DNA of 64,000 nt from Bettongia penicillata ogilbyi (lineage: Eukaryota > Chordata > Mammalia > Diprotodontia > Potoroidae). This document shows, in pieces, positions 54,250 to 64,000 of this stretch. Positions within the stretch are counted from its first letter, which is position 1. Each line of letters starts with the position of its first letter. A program made the position numbers and the translations under genes. The stretch covers positions 8,395,600-8,459,599 of the forward strand of contig JAJHZJ010000399.1 in NCBI GenBank assembly GCA_023548195.1. The letters run 5' to 3'. A model generated the notes under the pieces. It saw only the letters and a list, made by a program, of their open reading frames with translations, made no database searches and was not told where the DNA came from.

Positions 54250-55311
54250 GAGGAAGCATGCAAAAGTAAACAGCAAGGAGAAATATTAAGGGACTTACCA
54301 GAAATGAACTGTTTGCATTCATACATGGAAGGACAATATTTCTAATTCTTAAAACTTTTCAGTATCTGGGTGGTTGGTGGGACCACACATACACATGTAC
54401 ACGCATGCACACACATACACACATGCATTCACATGCAGAGACAGAGAGCACAGATTGAACTGAATAGGATGGGACCATACCTTAAAAGAAATTAAGGTAA
54501 ATGGTGAGAGAGAAATGTAGTGAGAGGAAAGAGGGGGAAATGGTAGGGGGTAACTATATGTCATTTAAGAGGCAAGTAGGAGATGTTCTTAGTGGAGGGA
54601 AAAAGAGGAGAGCTGAGGAAAAAAAAACAAACAAACAAACAAACAAAAGTTTACCCTCATCACATTTGACTAAACGAAGGAGTGAAATGCACACTCATTT
54701 TGGTATGAAAACCTATTTTACAGTATAAGAAAGCGGGAGAGAAGGAGATATTGGGGGGGGGGTTGATGGAAGGGAGGGCAAAGGGAGGAGGGAGTAATTG
54801 AAAGTTAATATTTGGGGAGGGACAGGATCAAAGGACAGAAGAGAAACAATGAGGGGCAGGTTAGGAGGGATGGCAATTCAGTTAGTCTTACACAACACGA
54901 CTATCAGGAAGGTCATTTGCAAAGCTACACAGATATGGCCTATAATGAATTGCCTGCCGTACCAAAGGGAATGGGTGGGGAGGGAGGGATGGGGAGAATT
55001 TGGAACTCAAAGTTTTAGGAACAATTGTTTAGTATTGTTGTTGCAACTAGGAAAGAAGACATACAGTTAATGAGGAATAGAAAGTCATCTGGCCCTACAG
55101 GAGAAAAGAGAAGATAGAGACAAGGGAAGGGAGGGATGACAGAAGAGAGGACAGATTGGAGATAGGGAAAATTAGATTGCTTGGGGTATTGGGGTGGGGG
55201 GAGGGGAGAAAAGGGGAGAAAATTTGGAACCCAAAAATTTGTGAAAATGAATGTAAAAAGCTCAATAAATAAATAAATAATAAAGAGTAATGGATAAAAA
55301 AAAAAAAAAAA
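54250..55311 (+). other. HAL1 3' UTR with CA-rich and G-rich tracts, poly(A)
   Basis: Same layout as the 40857-41883 copy: CA-rich (about 54385-54440), AAAC repeat (54628-54648), G-rich runs (54752-54795, 54966-55000, 55187-55222), the L1-end motif twice (about 54998 and 55221), AATAAATAAATAAATAATAAA and a terminal A-run. Confidence 0.75.
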
Positions 55312-55325
55312 GAAGTATTATGCTT
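55312..55325 (+). repeat. Target-site duplication, right copy (full-length HAL1)
   Basis: GAAGTATTATGCTT, exact match to 52291-52304. The host L1 ORF1 antisense resumes with 'AATTTTGCCAGG'. Confidence 0.95.
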
Positions 55326-56959
55326 AATTTTGCCAGGCTCCTTTGCCTTCCAGAATATCATGTTCCATGACCTCTGAACCTTTAATATGCAACTGCTAAG
55401 TCCTATGTAATCCTGATGGTTGAATTATTTCTGGCCACTTGCAGCAATTTTTTCTTTGACCTGATGGTTCTGAAATTTGGCTATAATGTTCCTTGATGTT
55501 TTTATTTTGGGATCCATTTCCTGAGGTGATAGGTGGATTCTTTCAATTTCTATTTTGCTCTCTGGTTCCAAGACATCACAGCAGTTTTCCTTGATAATTT
55601 CTTGTAAAATGACATCCAGATCCTCCTTTTGATTGTGGCTTTCAGGCCATCCAATGATTCTGACATTGTCTCTTCTGGATCTATTTTCCAGGTCAGTTCT
55701 TTTTCCGATAAGATATTTTACATTTTTCTCTATTTTTTCATTTTTTAAAATTTATTTGATTGATTCTTGATTTCTCATCCAGTTAATAACTTCCACTTGC
55801 CCAATTCTAACTTGTAAGGAGTTGTTTTCCTCAATTAACTCTTGTACTTTCTTTTCCATTTGGCTAAAACTCCTTTTTAAGGAGTTGTTGTCTTCAGTGA
55901 ATTTTTGTATCTCCTCTTCCATTTGGCCAATTCTACTTTTTAAGGAGTTGTTTTCTTTTTCCAAGCTGCTGATTCTTTTGTCATAGTTCTCTTGCATCAT
56001 ACTCATTTCTTTTCCCAATTTTTCTACTACCTCTCTTATATTTTAAACTCCTTTTTGAGCTCTTTCATGAGTTCTTTCTGGGCTTGAGACCATTCCCCAT
56101 TTTTCTTTGGGGCCTTGCCCATAGGAGTTTTGACATTATTGCCCTCTTCTAAGTTTGTGTCCTGATCTTCTCTGTCACCATAATAACTTTCTATGATTTT
56201 GTTGTTTTTTATTCATCTCTTTTTATCTTTTTCCCTTCTTTTAAATTTGAGCTTTGCTCCCAGGATAGAAGGAGTACTCTCTCAGGTTTCTTGGCCCTGG
56301 CTGTTTACCTGGTGCTGAACTGATATTGCCCTGAGGCCCTTGGAGGATTCTTGTGTCTGGAGCTACACTGAGGGGATGGGTTATGGGTAACTGGCACTAC
56401 TGAAGGCTGTGGGGGTCTGGCAGTTTACCTGGTGCTGAGTTGGGGTCATGGTGGTGATGTCTGGCATGTGTTGATGCTAGTGGAAGGTTTCTGCATTGGT
56501 TTCTGTTTCCTCAGGGCCACACTGAAAGACATGGCAATCTGGCCACTGGTGGCTGCCTGTTTCCCAGGGGCTATACTGAAGCACCATAGCAGTTGTCACA
56601 GCTAGAGTCTGCCCATTACCCTGGCTATGCTGAGGCACGTGGAAGATACAGGTGTTAGCATTTACCCACTCCATTGCACTAGAGCTCAAGATCTCCCACT
56701 AGTTTGCTGAGGTGGGGTGTGATACTGGTTTGCTGGAATGTTTTCTGTCCTGGACTGCACTCCCCTTTTACCCAAGTAAGACAGACTTTTCCTATCAATT
56801 TTCCAAGTTTATTTGACTACAAAATTGCTAATCTTTTTGCTAATTCTGTTGTTCCAGGTTTTGTTTTGGGGCACTATTTTATGGTTGTTTTGGTGGTAAA
56901 TATGAGAGACTTAGGAGAATTTACTGCTTAATTCTGCCATCTTGGTTCCAGGAAGTCTT

Positions 56960-57200
56960 CAGTATTTTTTCTAATGTTTTATTGATGCATTTTTGAAGTA
57001 AACTTTTCCCAGAAACCATGACTATAATCTACATTTAAGGGAACTTATCACATTTCTCTAGTTGAATTCTTTATTTTTTTTCTTTCCTAATTTTTGACAT
57101 TTCACATCTTCCCTTCTTAGTTATTCTGTTCAACATTATCCTCTAGCATTGTATTTGCATATTTTCTACCTTGCTCCTACTCCATCCCAACATGGTAATG
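56960..57200. other. No feature recognised
   Basis: Flank of the L1 5' end, T-rich, with no repeat or gene recognised. Confidence 0.3.
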
Positions 57201-57204
57201 CTAG

Positions 57205-57405
57205 AGAAGCAGTAAGCAGTAGGCAGAGTTCCCTGGACTGAAAGGCAAGAAACCTGGGTTCTTGCCTTGGCTCTGTCCCTAAACTGCTGTGGGACTTTGG
57301 ACAAATCCCATTACCTCTCTGATTTAAAGCTTCCTTAACAGGAGAATAGGGAGCTTAGACTTGATAGTCTCTAAGGTTATTTCCATCTTTACAATTCTAT
57401 GATAG
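57205..57405 (+). repeat. MIR/CORE-type SINE
   Basis: 'AAACCTGGGTTCTTGCCTTG', 'GGACTTTGGACAAATCCCAT', 'GATAGTCTCTAAGGTTATTT' in plus orientation. Confidence 0.75.
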
Positions 57406-57664
57406 CAAAATACAGTTGGTTTTCATAAAATCCCAAATTGATCATCTATTTTCCAAATTATCTGAAGCAATTCAGAGCTTTTGTTCCCTTCTAGTCAATG
57501 AGGTCTAGGTAACTAACAGTCATAAGTCATAAGAGAAATTTGAAACATGAAGCATTATGAGTAAGTATGGGTTCCTGTATCTGAGTTTCTAACTTCATGC
57601 CTAGGTTCAATATAAATACTTTTTTGAATATGTATTATTTTAGATGTTCATGCATACTTTCCCT

Positions 57665-57755
57665 ATATTGCTTCTTGTCTCTTTTTGTATTCCAAGTGAT
57701 TAACACAGTGCTGGCACATAGTAAGTATTTAATAAAAGTTTATTGATTGTTTTAA
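57665..57755 (+). repeat. L2 3' tail
   Basis: 'AACACAGTGCTGGCACATAG', 'TAAGTATTTAATAAAAGTTT' and 'ATTGATTG'. Confidence 0.75.
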
Positions 57756-57759
57756 GAAC

Positions 57760-58028
57760 TAACAGTTGTCTAAAAGTTTGATATGACCACTCATTACATT
57801 GTTGGGGATTCTGTATAATTAAGAAATATTGCTGATATTGCCTGGCCAGACTAGGCCCCTTCTGCCAAATATAGATAAGAACAGTTAGAATAACTAACAA
57901 TTCTATAGATGTAGCCCCTAAAACCAAAAGAATCCTGCCAGCCCTTTGTAAAGCATTCTTATCTAGTTTATTCAGAAAGTAACAGAAATCTGCTTAACCT
58001 AAATTAGAGCATTTGAAAAAGTTTCAAA
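57760..58028. other. No feature recognised
   Basis: A 75-codon minus-strand frame (57700-57927) overlaps the L2 tail and this stretch; it has no recognised homology. Confidence 0.3.
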
Positions 58029-58029
58029 T

Positions 58030-58495
58030 TGTGAGACATGAATTCAGTGGAATAATGCTGTTCTGAAAAAAAAATGAATATGAAGAATTCAGAAAAGCAC
58101 AGGAAGAGTCTTATGAATGTATGCAAAGTGAAATAAATGGAATCAGAAAGACAGTATACAAATCACTACTTCAGTGTAAGTGGAAAGAAAAATAATGAAA
58201 AATTCAAAACTTAACTACGTGTAATTATAACAATGAAATTTGGCCCCAAAGAAGAGAGCTGAAAATATACTTCTCCCTTGTCTTTGTGGAAGAGGGGAAT
58301 TATGGTGTAGAAAACTGAATATAACATCAAACCATTGGCTATTGGTTACCTATGCTAAACTGGTTTTATTTCCTTTCGTTTTTTTTCTTTGTTCTAGGAA
58401 TGGTTCTTTGGATGGGGAGAGAAAGAACATAATGAGAATGAAGGTGATTTTTACCACCAATACACCAATAAAGTTATTTTTTTAAAAAATAAAAA
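58030..58495 (+). mobile_element. L1 3' end, old and 5'-truncated
   Basis: 'GGAATAATGCTGTTCTGAAA', 'TATGAAGAATTCAGAAAAGC', 'GCAAAGTGAAATAAATGGAA' and a 3' UTR ending 'CAATAAAGTTATTTTTTTAA'. Similar in type to the 19075-19500 copy. Confidence 0.7.
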
Positions 58496-58499
58496 TTCT

Positions 58500-59140
58500 C
58501 TTGTTTCCTTTGCCCACTTGAATATAAAACAATACCAGCCTTAACCACTGCTGCCACTTGAGATGTAGCCTGAAATTCTGGGAAGTCTGGTTTCCTGAAA
58601 CAATCACCCATGCTGCTTTGATTCTCAGAGACAAATATAGGCCAACCTGAAGTGGCTGATAAACACATATATCCCTGCATCCTTCTTGTCTAACTGTTTG
58701 GAATTTGTATGTTTTCAATAAACACAGAATTTATTAATGAATGGAGTGTAGAGCTGTTTCTGTTCTGTGAGATCACAATTAACTCAATTATGAAAAGTGT
58801 GACTTTTCCCTTCAAATAATGAAAATAATTCTTAAAAAAAGAGTATAATCTGATGAGATCTGGGTAAAACGAAGTTTTTGATATGTGTTAAATAGTCTCG
58901 GATCTAAATTATATGATTCTATGTAGACATTCCAGGTACTAAAATCTTGGGGGGCAGAAATAAATTAAACTTGTCTTTCCTGATACCCCCATAATTTGAA
59001 TCTTCCATGATGTTATTTCCCACAATAAGATAACCACTAAGAAAAGGACCTTACCTATTTTGTCTTTGGTAGTCTGCTGAAGCCTATGAATTTCTTCTCA
59101 GAACAATGTTTCTAAATGCATTTTTTAAAAATACATAGGA
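58500..59140. other. No feature recognised
   Basis: Two overlapping minus-strand frames (58474-58718) have no recognised homology. 'TTCAATAAACACAGAATTTA' near 58715 is a lone AATAAA. Confidence 0.3.
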
Positions 59141-59146
59141 ATTAAG

Positions 59147-59318
59147 GGGCAATTAGGTGGTGCAGTGAATATAGCACTGGCCCTAGATTAAGGAGGATCT
59201 GAGTTCAAATTTAGCCTCAGACACTTGACACCTACTGGCTGTATGATCTCTGGCAAGTCATCTAAACCAAATTGCCTTGCCTTCCACCTCAAAAAAAAAT
59301 AAAATTAAAATAAAAAAA
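59147..59318 (+). repeat. Marsupial tRNA-type SINE with A-rich tail
   Basis: 'GGGGCAATTAGGTGGTGCAG', 'TGAGTTCAAATTTAGCCTCA', 'TCTGGCAAGTCATCTAAACC', then an A-rich tail with AAAATAAAATTAAAATAAAA. Confidence 0.88.
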
Positions 59319-59414
59319 TATAGAAAAAAGAATTGGATTAAAGTTGAAAACTAAACTTTGAAGAAAGGGAAAAAATAAAGAGCACAACAAGGGAAATCAA
59401 TAATATTGAAATAA

Positions 59415-59605
59415 ATTATTATAATTTTTAAAATTAATTTGTTTTCAATTTTCTACAATCACTTCTGTAAGTCTTAGATTTTCTCCCCCTCTCTTCCCCT
59501 TACCTCCCTGAGATGGCATGAAATTTTATATGGGTTCTACATATGCATTCTTATTATACACATTTTCATATTAGTCATGTTACAATATTTTTTGAAAGAA
59601 TATGA
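59415..59605 (-). mobile_element. L1 3' end fragment
   Basis: 'TTCTACAATCACTTCTGTAA', 'TAGATTTTCTCCCCCTCTCT', 'GGCATGAAATTTTATATGGG' match the reverse complement of the same L1 3' end type as 27461-27762. Confidence 0.75.
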
Positions 59606-59638
59606 CAGACCCCTAGTTAAGAACTCATGACTTAGGAT

Positions 59639-62389
59639 CAGCACTTCTTAAACTATGAGTCACCACTGGAATGGAATGTGAGGGTCATGAAAAGTTTGAC
59701 AACAGTAAAAGGTTTCTGACCACACAATGATCAAAAATTAATTCAAAATAAAATTTGTAATGAATCCAAAGTGTTTCTGGAAGCACTTGCCATGTTGCTT
59801 TGCATGTCTTCACTATAGCCTCGGTTCTGAACACATAACATGTGCACTTTGCACTGCTCAGTCCATCACGCCACACAAAACCAACAAATGCTGTCCAAAA
59901 AACCTCGGGTCAGATTTAAGACTATTGTAAGTTATGAATTGCTTGGTTTTTACTGTATGTATAAAGTTTTATACTCTTACAGAAATGTAATAGTTTAATT
60001 ATGTAAAATAAAAACTTTTAATATTTTCCTACCATCATTCCTCAACATGTAAGTATCAAATTAGTATATATAATTAGTATATATTTGGATTGGATTGTGT
60101 TAGAATCTTTGATTTTTTAAATTGCTGTTATCTCCTTCTTTTACAGAAACATAAGTGTTTAATTGCTGTAAGTAAAGGCAGAAGTCCTTTAATAATATTT
60201 CTCTACCATCACCACTATATGTGCATGTAAGCATGAACCTCAATTTTTTTAAATTAAGCACAAATGTAATTTAATAAACTAAAGTTAATATTTATTTGAG
60301 AAATTATTAGCAATATTTATTTATATCTTGTATAAAATTTTTTGGTTATGGATAAGTGGCTAAATTTAGACAGGAGAGGTAAAAATACTGATGACAATGT
60401 GGCAAGGTTTGCTACACATAAATTGACAAGAAAAAGAAAATATGTCAAATAATTTTTGCAATATGGACTGACTTTTAATAATGATGATGGTGTGGAAAAA
60501 CCTCTTTGATTAATTTATAATGAAATTTTGGCTGTGGAGAGCATGAAACCAGTCAAGATAAAACATCTTAATACCAAGCATGCAGCATACTGCAATAAAC
60601 TAAAGGAAACAATATTTTGAACAACTTTTAAAATCTTCAAATAAAGAAAAATATTTTGAGAAATTTGTTACTGTCAACCCAAAGTATTTACTTGCATCTT
60701 ACAAAACTTCTTATTTCACTGGAAAACTAAAAAGCCCTACATGATAGCAAATCTTGTGTTACCTGCTGCTATTAAAATGTCAGAAATAGTTCATAGGAAA
60801 AACTATGGGGATGAAATACATCAAATTTCTTTATCAAATGATACTGTTTCCAAAAGAATTTCTGAAATTAGTAATGACCAATTCTAGTAGCTTATTACTA
60901 GGCTTAAGAACAGCCCAAAATTTGCAATACAGTTAGATGAAACAACTAATATTTCTAACATGGCATAGTTGTTACTTTGTGTAAGATATGTTTACAAAGG
61001 AAGCATACATGATGGATTATTGTTTTGTTGCCCTTTGGAAGGGCACACAAGAGGGGAATATCTATATCTTTTATCTATATCTATATGTTAAGGTTGATGA
61101 ATTTTTCACAAATGAAGGTTTACAGTGAAAACACTGCATTGGAGTCTATACAGATGGTGCTAGAACAATAATGGGCAAGAATGCTGGATTTTTAGCAAAA
61201 GTTAAAGCTGGTGGCAATGAATATGCCACTTTTACTCAATGCATGATCCATCAGGAGGCACTCAAAGACAAAAAAAAAAATCACCTGAGTTAGATGTTCA
61301 CAATGCTATCAAAATCATTAACCTCATTAAAAGACATGCCCTTAACAGTTGTTTATTTTCAAACATTTGGAAAAACATGGACTCCAGTTTTACTACATGC
61401 AGAAGCAAGGTGCCTCTCAAGAGAAAGAAGTTTAAACAGATTGTTGAAACTGAAAGATGAAGTTGTTATATTTTTGACTGAGCAGAAATCTAATTAGTTA
61501 ATTTTTTCATAATGACTTTTGGCTTTCAAAACCATGTTATTTGTCAGGTATACTCAAAGAACTCAGTGATTTAAACATGTTGCTTCAAGGAAAAAAATTG
61601 TAACATATTTATATTAAAAGATAAATTTGAAAGTTTTACTAAAAAAAAGTTAACATATGGAAGAAGAGAATGGAAAATGGTTCTTTAGAAATGTTATAGC
61701 TACAGATGATTTTATAATTGAAAGTAACCTTCCCGAAGATTTAATTATCAATTGATCATCTAAAGTGCCCAGAGACACAGTTTCAGAAATTCTTCCCTTC
61801 AAATTTTGATTCTAAAAAATTAAGTTGTATTCCTAAACCATATTCAATTGAAATCAAAAAGTCAGTCATCTGCCATTAAAAGTTCAAGAAGAGTTTGCTG
61901 AGCTATGAAGCAACATGGGTTTAAAACTTGTTTCCTAAAAAATTGCTAAATGAATTTTGACTTGGGATTAGGACAGAATTTCCAACTATTTTCTGAAATG
62001 GCCCTAAATATATTTCTGTCATTTTGTACCATGCATTTATATGAAGCAGCATTCTCAGCTTTGACAATTATAAAATCAAAATATCAATCAACTCCAGCAA
62101 ACGTTGAAAATGCTCTTTATTCTGCAGTATCAAATATTCTGCCAAGATTTAATTCTTTATGTAAAAATAAACAAGCACATCTATCTCATTAGTATGCAAA
62201 TTTGTTTTGCTTTAATATATAGTAAAATTGTATGTATATCAAAGAATTGTTTTCAAATAAATTTTTTATAATTTATCATCAACAAATATTTAATTTGTGT
62301 ACCTGTTTTATATGCCTATATACCCAGGGCTGCATAAAAATTTCTTGGGAGAAAAGAAGCTACAAGTGGAAAAAGTTTATGAAGTCCTG
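59639..62389 (+). mobile_element. Decayed autonomous hAT DNA transposon (Charlie/ZBED5-like)
   Basis: A 2.75-kb element bounded by inverted termini: left CAGCACTTCTTAAACT (59639-59654) and right AGTTTATGAAGTCCTG (62374-62389), whose reverse complement agrees at 14 of 16 positions. Between them lies one degenerate hAT transposase gene in plus orientation. The left subterminal region continues 'ATGAGTCACC' and 'GAGGGTCATGAAAAGTTTG', typical of hAT-Charlie-like ends. Flanking 8-mers CTTAGGAT and ATTTAGAG do not make a clear TSD, perhaps through decay. I do not assign it to a named family. Confidence 0.85.
60348..62192 (+). pseudogene. hAT transposase pseudogene
   Basis: Relic of a hAT transposase of the ZBED5/SCAND3-like kind. 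It starts MDKWLNLDRRGK at 60348. A BED-type finger follows near 60430-60600 (NDDGVEKPL, NEILAVESMKPVKIKHL, NTKHAAYCNK); the CxxC cysteines are lost and a His pair remains. LVLPAAIKMSEIV and SLSNDTVSKRISEIS follow. The first catalytic Asp is kept in AIQLDETTNIS (codon 60935-60937) and the second in YTDGARTIMGK (codon 61153-61155). CMIHQEAL and HALNSCLF come next. The hAT dimerisation end reads FCTMHLYEAAFSALTIIKSK and ENALYSAVSNILPRFNSLCK, with a stop at 62190-62192. Many stops and frameshifts intervene, including one after GRS-like 61440 sequence. It cannot make transposase. Confidence 0.9.
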
Positions 62390-62454
62390 ATTTAGAGAAA
62401 TGTTTTCCCTAAACAGTAGTGGTAGAGAAGCATTCCTAGAAAAGTATTCCAAGT

Positions 62455-62580
62455 AATTTAATTCAATGAATGTGTATTAAGTTCCTACTCTATGCAGAGA
62501 GCCATGCCAAGCCTCAAAGGATATATGAAGATTCAATAAGACACAAGTCAGACCCTGTGGAGCTCACATGTGGTCCCAAA
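62455..62580 (+). repeat. Ancient long repeat, head only
   Basis: 'CAATGAATGTGTATTAAGTT', 'CCTACTCTATGCAGAGAGCC', 'CCCTGTGGAGCTCACATGTG'. Confidence 0.6.
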
Positions 62581-62584
62581 GAAT

Positions 62585-63020
62585 CTTCTGGGTTATTGTA
62601 AGTGCCCATGAGATTCCTAAATGAAAAATGTCTTTGCTTAGAGGATGCAATTTATTGATTGATATTTGAGGAACTTTAGATGTACTTTTGGGTGGTTTCT
62701 GAGTGCCTTTTTCCTGATCCAAAGATATTGTGCAGAGCTCCAGGGAATTTCTGAGTGGGCAGCCTGAAAGCTCTCTCATGTGGGGACCAAGTAATATGGA
62801 ATGTGGCCTTAACAAAAATGTATCCACTTAACATCAGTTAACATCCATTGAGCAAGGCCATTCAAGCTCCTGCGTAGTGCGAGGAATTCATCTTCTTAAG
62901 GAACAAATTATTTATCATGAGCAATAAGAGACTCTTTATTCAGCATGGCATACCACATAGAGTTCCAGGTACAGACCTCCCACTATCCATTGCATTTTCA
63001 TTCTGGACATAAATTTATGG
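62585..63020. other. No feature recognised
   Basis: An 87-codon minus-strand frame (62564-62827) has no recognised homology. Confidence 0.3.
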
Positions 63021-63024
63021 CTTC

Positions 63025-63265
63025 TCCATATGCAGCTAGGTAAACCTGAGTTTAAATCCTGTTTCAGACACTTACTAGCTGTGTAACACTGAGCAAGTCA
63101 TTTAACCTCTGACTACCTCAGTTTCCTCATTTGTAAAATAGGGATTAATAATGTCACTTATCTCTCAGGGTTGTTGTGAGGATAAAATGAGATATTTATA
63201 AAGTACTTTGTAAACTTTAAATAGCTATATAAATGTTAGCTAACATATTATCACTATTACTATCA
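63025..63265 (+). repeat. tRNA-type SINE
   Basis: 'TGCAGCTAGGTAAACCTGAG', 'GTGTAACACTGAGCAAGTCA', 'TCAGTTTCCTCATTTGTAAA', 'AAAGTACTTTGTAAACTTTA' in plus orientation; the head is internally shortened. Confidence 0.85.
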
Positions 63266-63429
63266 AAAAGCAAATTCAATCTCTGTCACTTTAAAATATT
63301 TCACCTTAAGCTTTGTGCACTGGTTATCAAATGAAACTCTTCACATTTTCCACCAAAATTATGTCAATTACCACAACCACTTAAGTATGAATCTCAGTAT
63401 TTGTGGAATAAATTCATAATTGAATTCAC

Positions 63430-63740
63430 TGATTTAATTAAACAGACAATAATTAAGTATCCACTTCCCAAGTCACTGTGCTACACAGTAGAGATACAAA
63501 GATAGACAAAAAAAACAGATGTTTTTCTCAAGATGCTTACAGTCTGATGGGAAGAAGGGCAAATACACAAGTAACCCTGATGCCAGAGGCACCAAGATAA
63601 GTTCATAAAAGGGGTCAAGGCCAGGTGCTATGAGAAATAATAGAAGGTACAATCACTTTCACTTAGCAGGAATCCAGTAGGCTTCATGCAGAAGGGAGGA
63701 TGTGAATTGGGCCTTGAAAAAAGGGAGGGATTTCAATGCT
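63430..63740 (+). repeat. Ancient long interspersed repeat
   Basis: 'CAATAATTAAGTATCCACTT', 'CAAGTCACTGTGCTACACAG', 'CAAGATGCTTACAGTCTGAT', 'GAATTGGGCCTTGAAAAAAG'. Same family as 44985-45665. Confidence 0.6.
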
Positions 63741-64000
63741 CATGATATATGTGACAACTTTGTGTGACCTTGGGGCCACTGCATTTGTTCTCTGTAATGA
63801 TATAGTCCAATGCTTGTCTTATACTGCCTTCCTTAACCCTATGGATAGGCAATGTTGTCAGCATATTAATTATGTGGAGAGGGAGTGCAGTATCTGAGTT
63901 ATCTACCATGAGGTACATGATTAGAACCGCCATCCAAGGGGTCTCATCACTGTCTCTCAGCTTCAGTGCCATCATCTGTAATCTCTGTCTGCCTCAATTT
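63741..64000. other. No feature recognised at window end
   Basis: An 80-codon minus-strand frame (63733-63975) has no recognised homology. The window ends in this stretch. Confidence 0.3.

Larger units (their letters stand above)
52305..55311 (+). mobile_element. Full-length HAL1-type element with intact ORF1
   Basis: A 3.0-kb ORF1-only L1 derivative. It starts GGGGGGCGGAGCCAAGATGG, has a CpG-rich 5' UTR to 53142, intact ORF1 (53143-54249), a 1-kb 3' UTR and a 16-base A-run (55296-55311). Perfect 14-bp TSDs flank it, and its insertion splits a minus-strand L1 ORF1. No part of ORF2 is present. Perfect TSDs, an intact frame, a complete 5' end and an A tail make it the youngest-looking insertion here. 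Movement must have used reverse transcriptase from elsewhere. Confidence 0.93.
51706..56955 (-). mobile_element. L1 or HAL1-like copy, 5'-complete, split by a HAL1
   Basis: On the minus strand: 5' UTR from about 56955 (plus 'CTGCCATCTTGGTTCC', the inverted CCAAGATGGCAG start), ORF1 (about 56220-55326 and 52304-52190), then spacer to 51706, where the preceding L1's 5' end abuts. A 267-bp open piece at 55752-56018 encodes coiled-coil heptads (KENNSLKSRIGQMEEEIQKF). A young plus-strand HAL1 at 52305-55311 interrupts ORF1. ORF2 and 3' UTR are not present. Confidence 0.75.

Noticed and set aside
1..64000. CRISPR arrays, bacterial operons, rRNA or intact tRNA genes
   Set aside because: The window is vertebrate repeat DNA. 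Direct repeats seen are TSDs, microsatellites or SINE copies; tRNA-like heads belong to SINEs.

Overview
This window looks like a gene-poor, repeat-packed stretch of a marsupial genome. No single-copy host gene with exons could be recognised. The marsupial assignment rests on repeat content: tRNA-type SINEs beginning GGGGCAGCTAGGTGGCAC, CORE/MIR-type SINEs on both strands, an RTE-tailed SINE, L2 tails, marsupial-type L1 3' ends, and ORF1-only L1 derivatives (HAL1-type). The species cannot be fixed by eye. Family names below come from memory of repeat families; no database search was run. Edges of old repeats are good to about 10-30 bp unless a target-site duplication (TSD) is quoted.

Layout. 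0-9.5 kb: decayed SINEs, L2 pieces and simple repeats. 9.6-11.6 kb: an old minus-strand L1 derivative with most of ORF2 missing. 11.6-15 kb: mostly unclassified. 15-20 kb: several plus-strand L1 3' ends, one with a readable ORF2 C-terminus. 20-24 kb: SINEs and a palindromic hAT MITE with its TSD. 24.8-28.9 kb: a long minus-strand L1 (5'UTR, ORF1, spacer, part of ORF2). 29-37 kb: SINEs, L2 pieces, a second hAT MITE with TSD, an RTE endonuclease scrap and a possible solo LTR. 37.8-38.3 kb: a processed pseudogene of JPT2 (HN1L) on the minus strand. 38.4-42.8 kb: an old minus-strand L1 derivative split by a HAL1 and by an L1 3' end. 43-49.8 kb: SINEs, an ancient long repeat, and a SINE split by an L1 fragment. 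49.8-57 kb: two old minus-strand L1s head to tail, the second split by a full-length HAL1. 57-64 kb: SINE and L1 tails and a decayed autonomous hAT transposon with matching terminal inverted repeats.

The only long intact reading frames are the two HAL1 ORF1 genes (367 and 368 codons). They encode L1 ORF1-type RNA-binding chaperones with a coiled coil, an RRM and a C-terminal domain. HAL1 elements have no ORF2, so they presumably moved using reverse transcriptase supplied by L1. The rest of the window is layered debris of the same L1/SINE/hAT activity. I found no wholly new system. The points most worth following are the two intact ORF1-only elements, their repeated 5'UTR monomers, and an older ORF2-deleted L1 lineage seen twice with the same junction.
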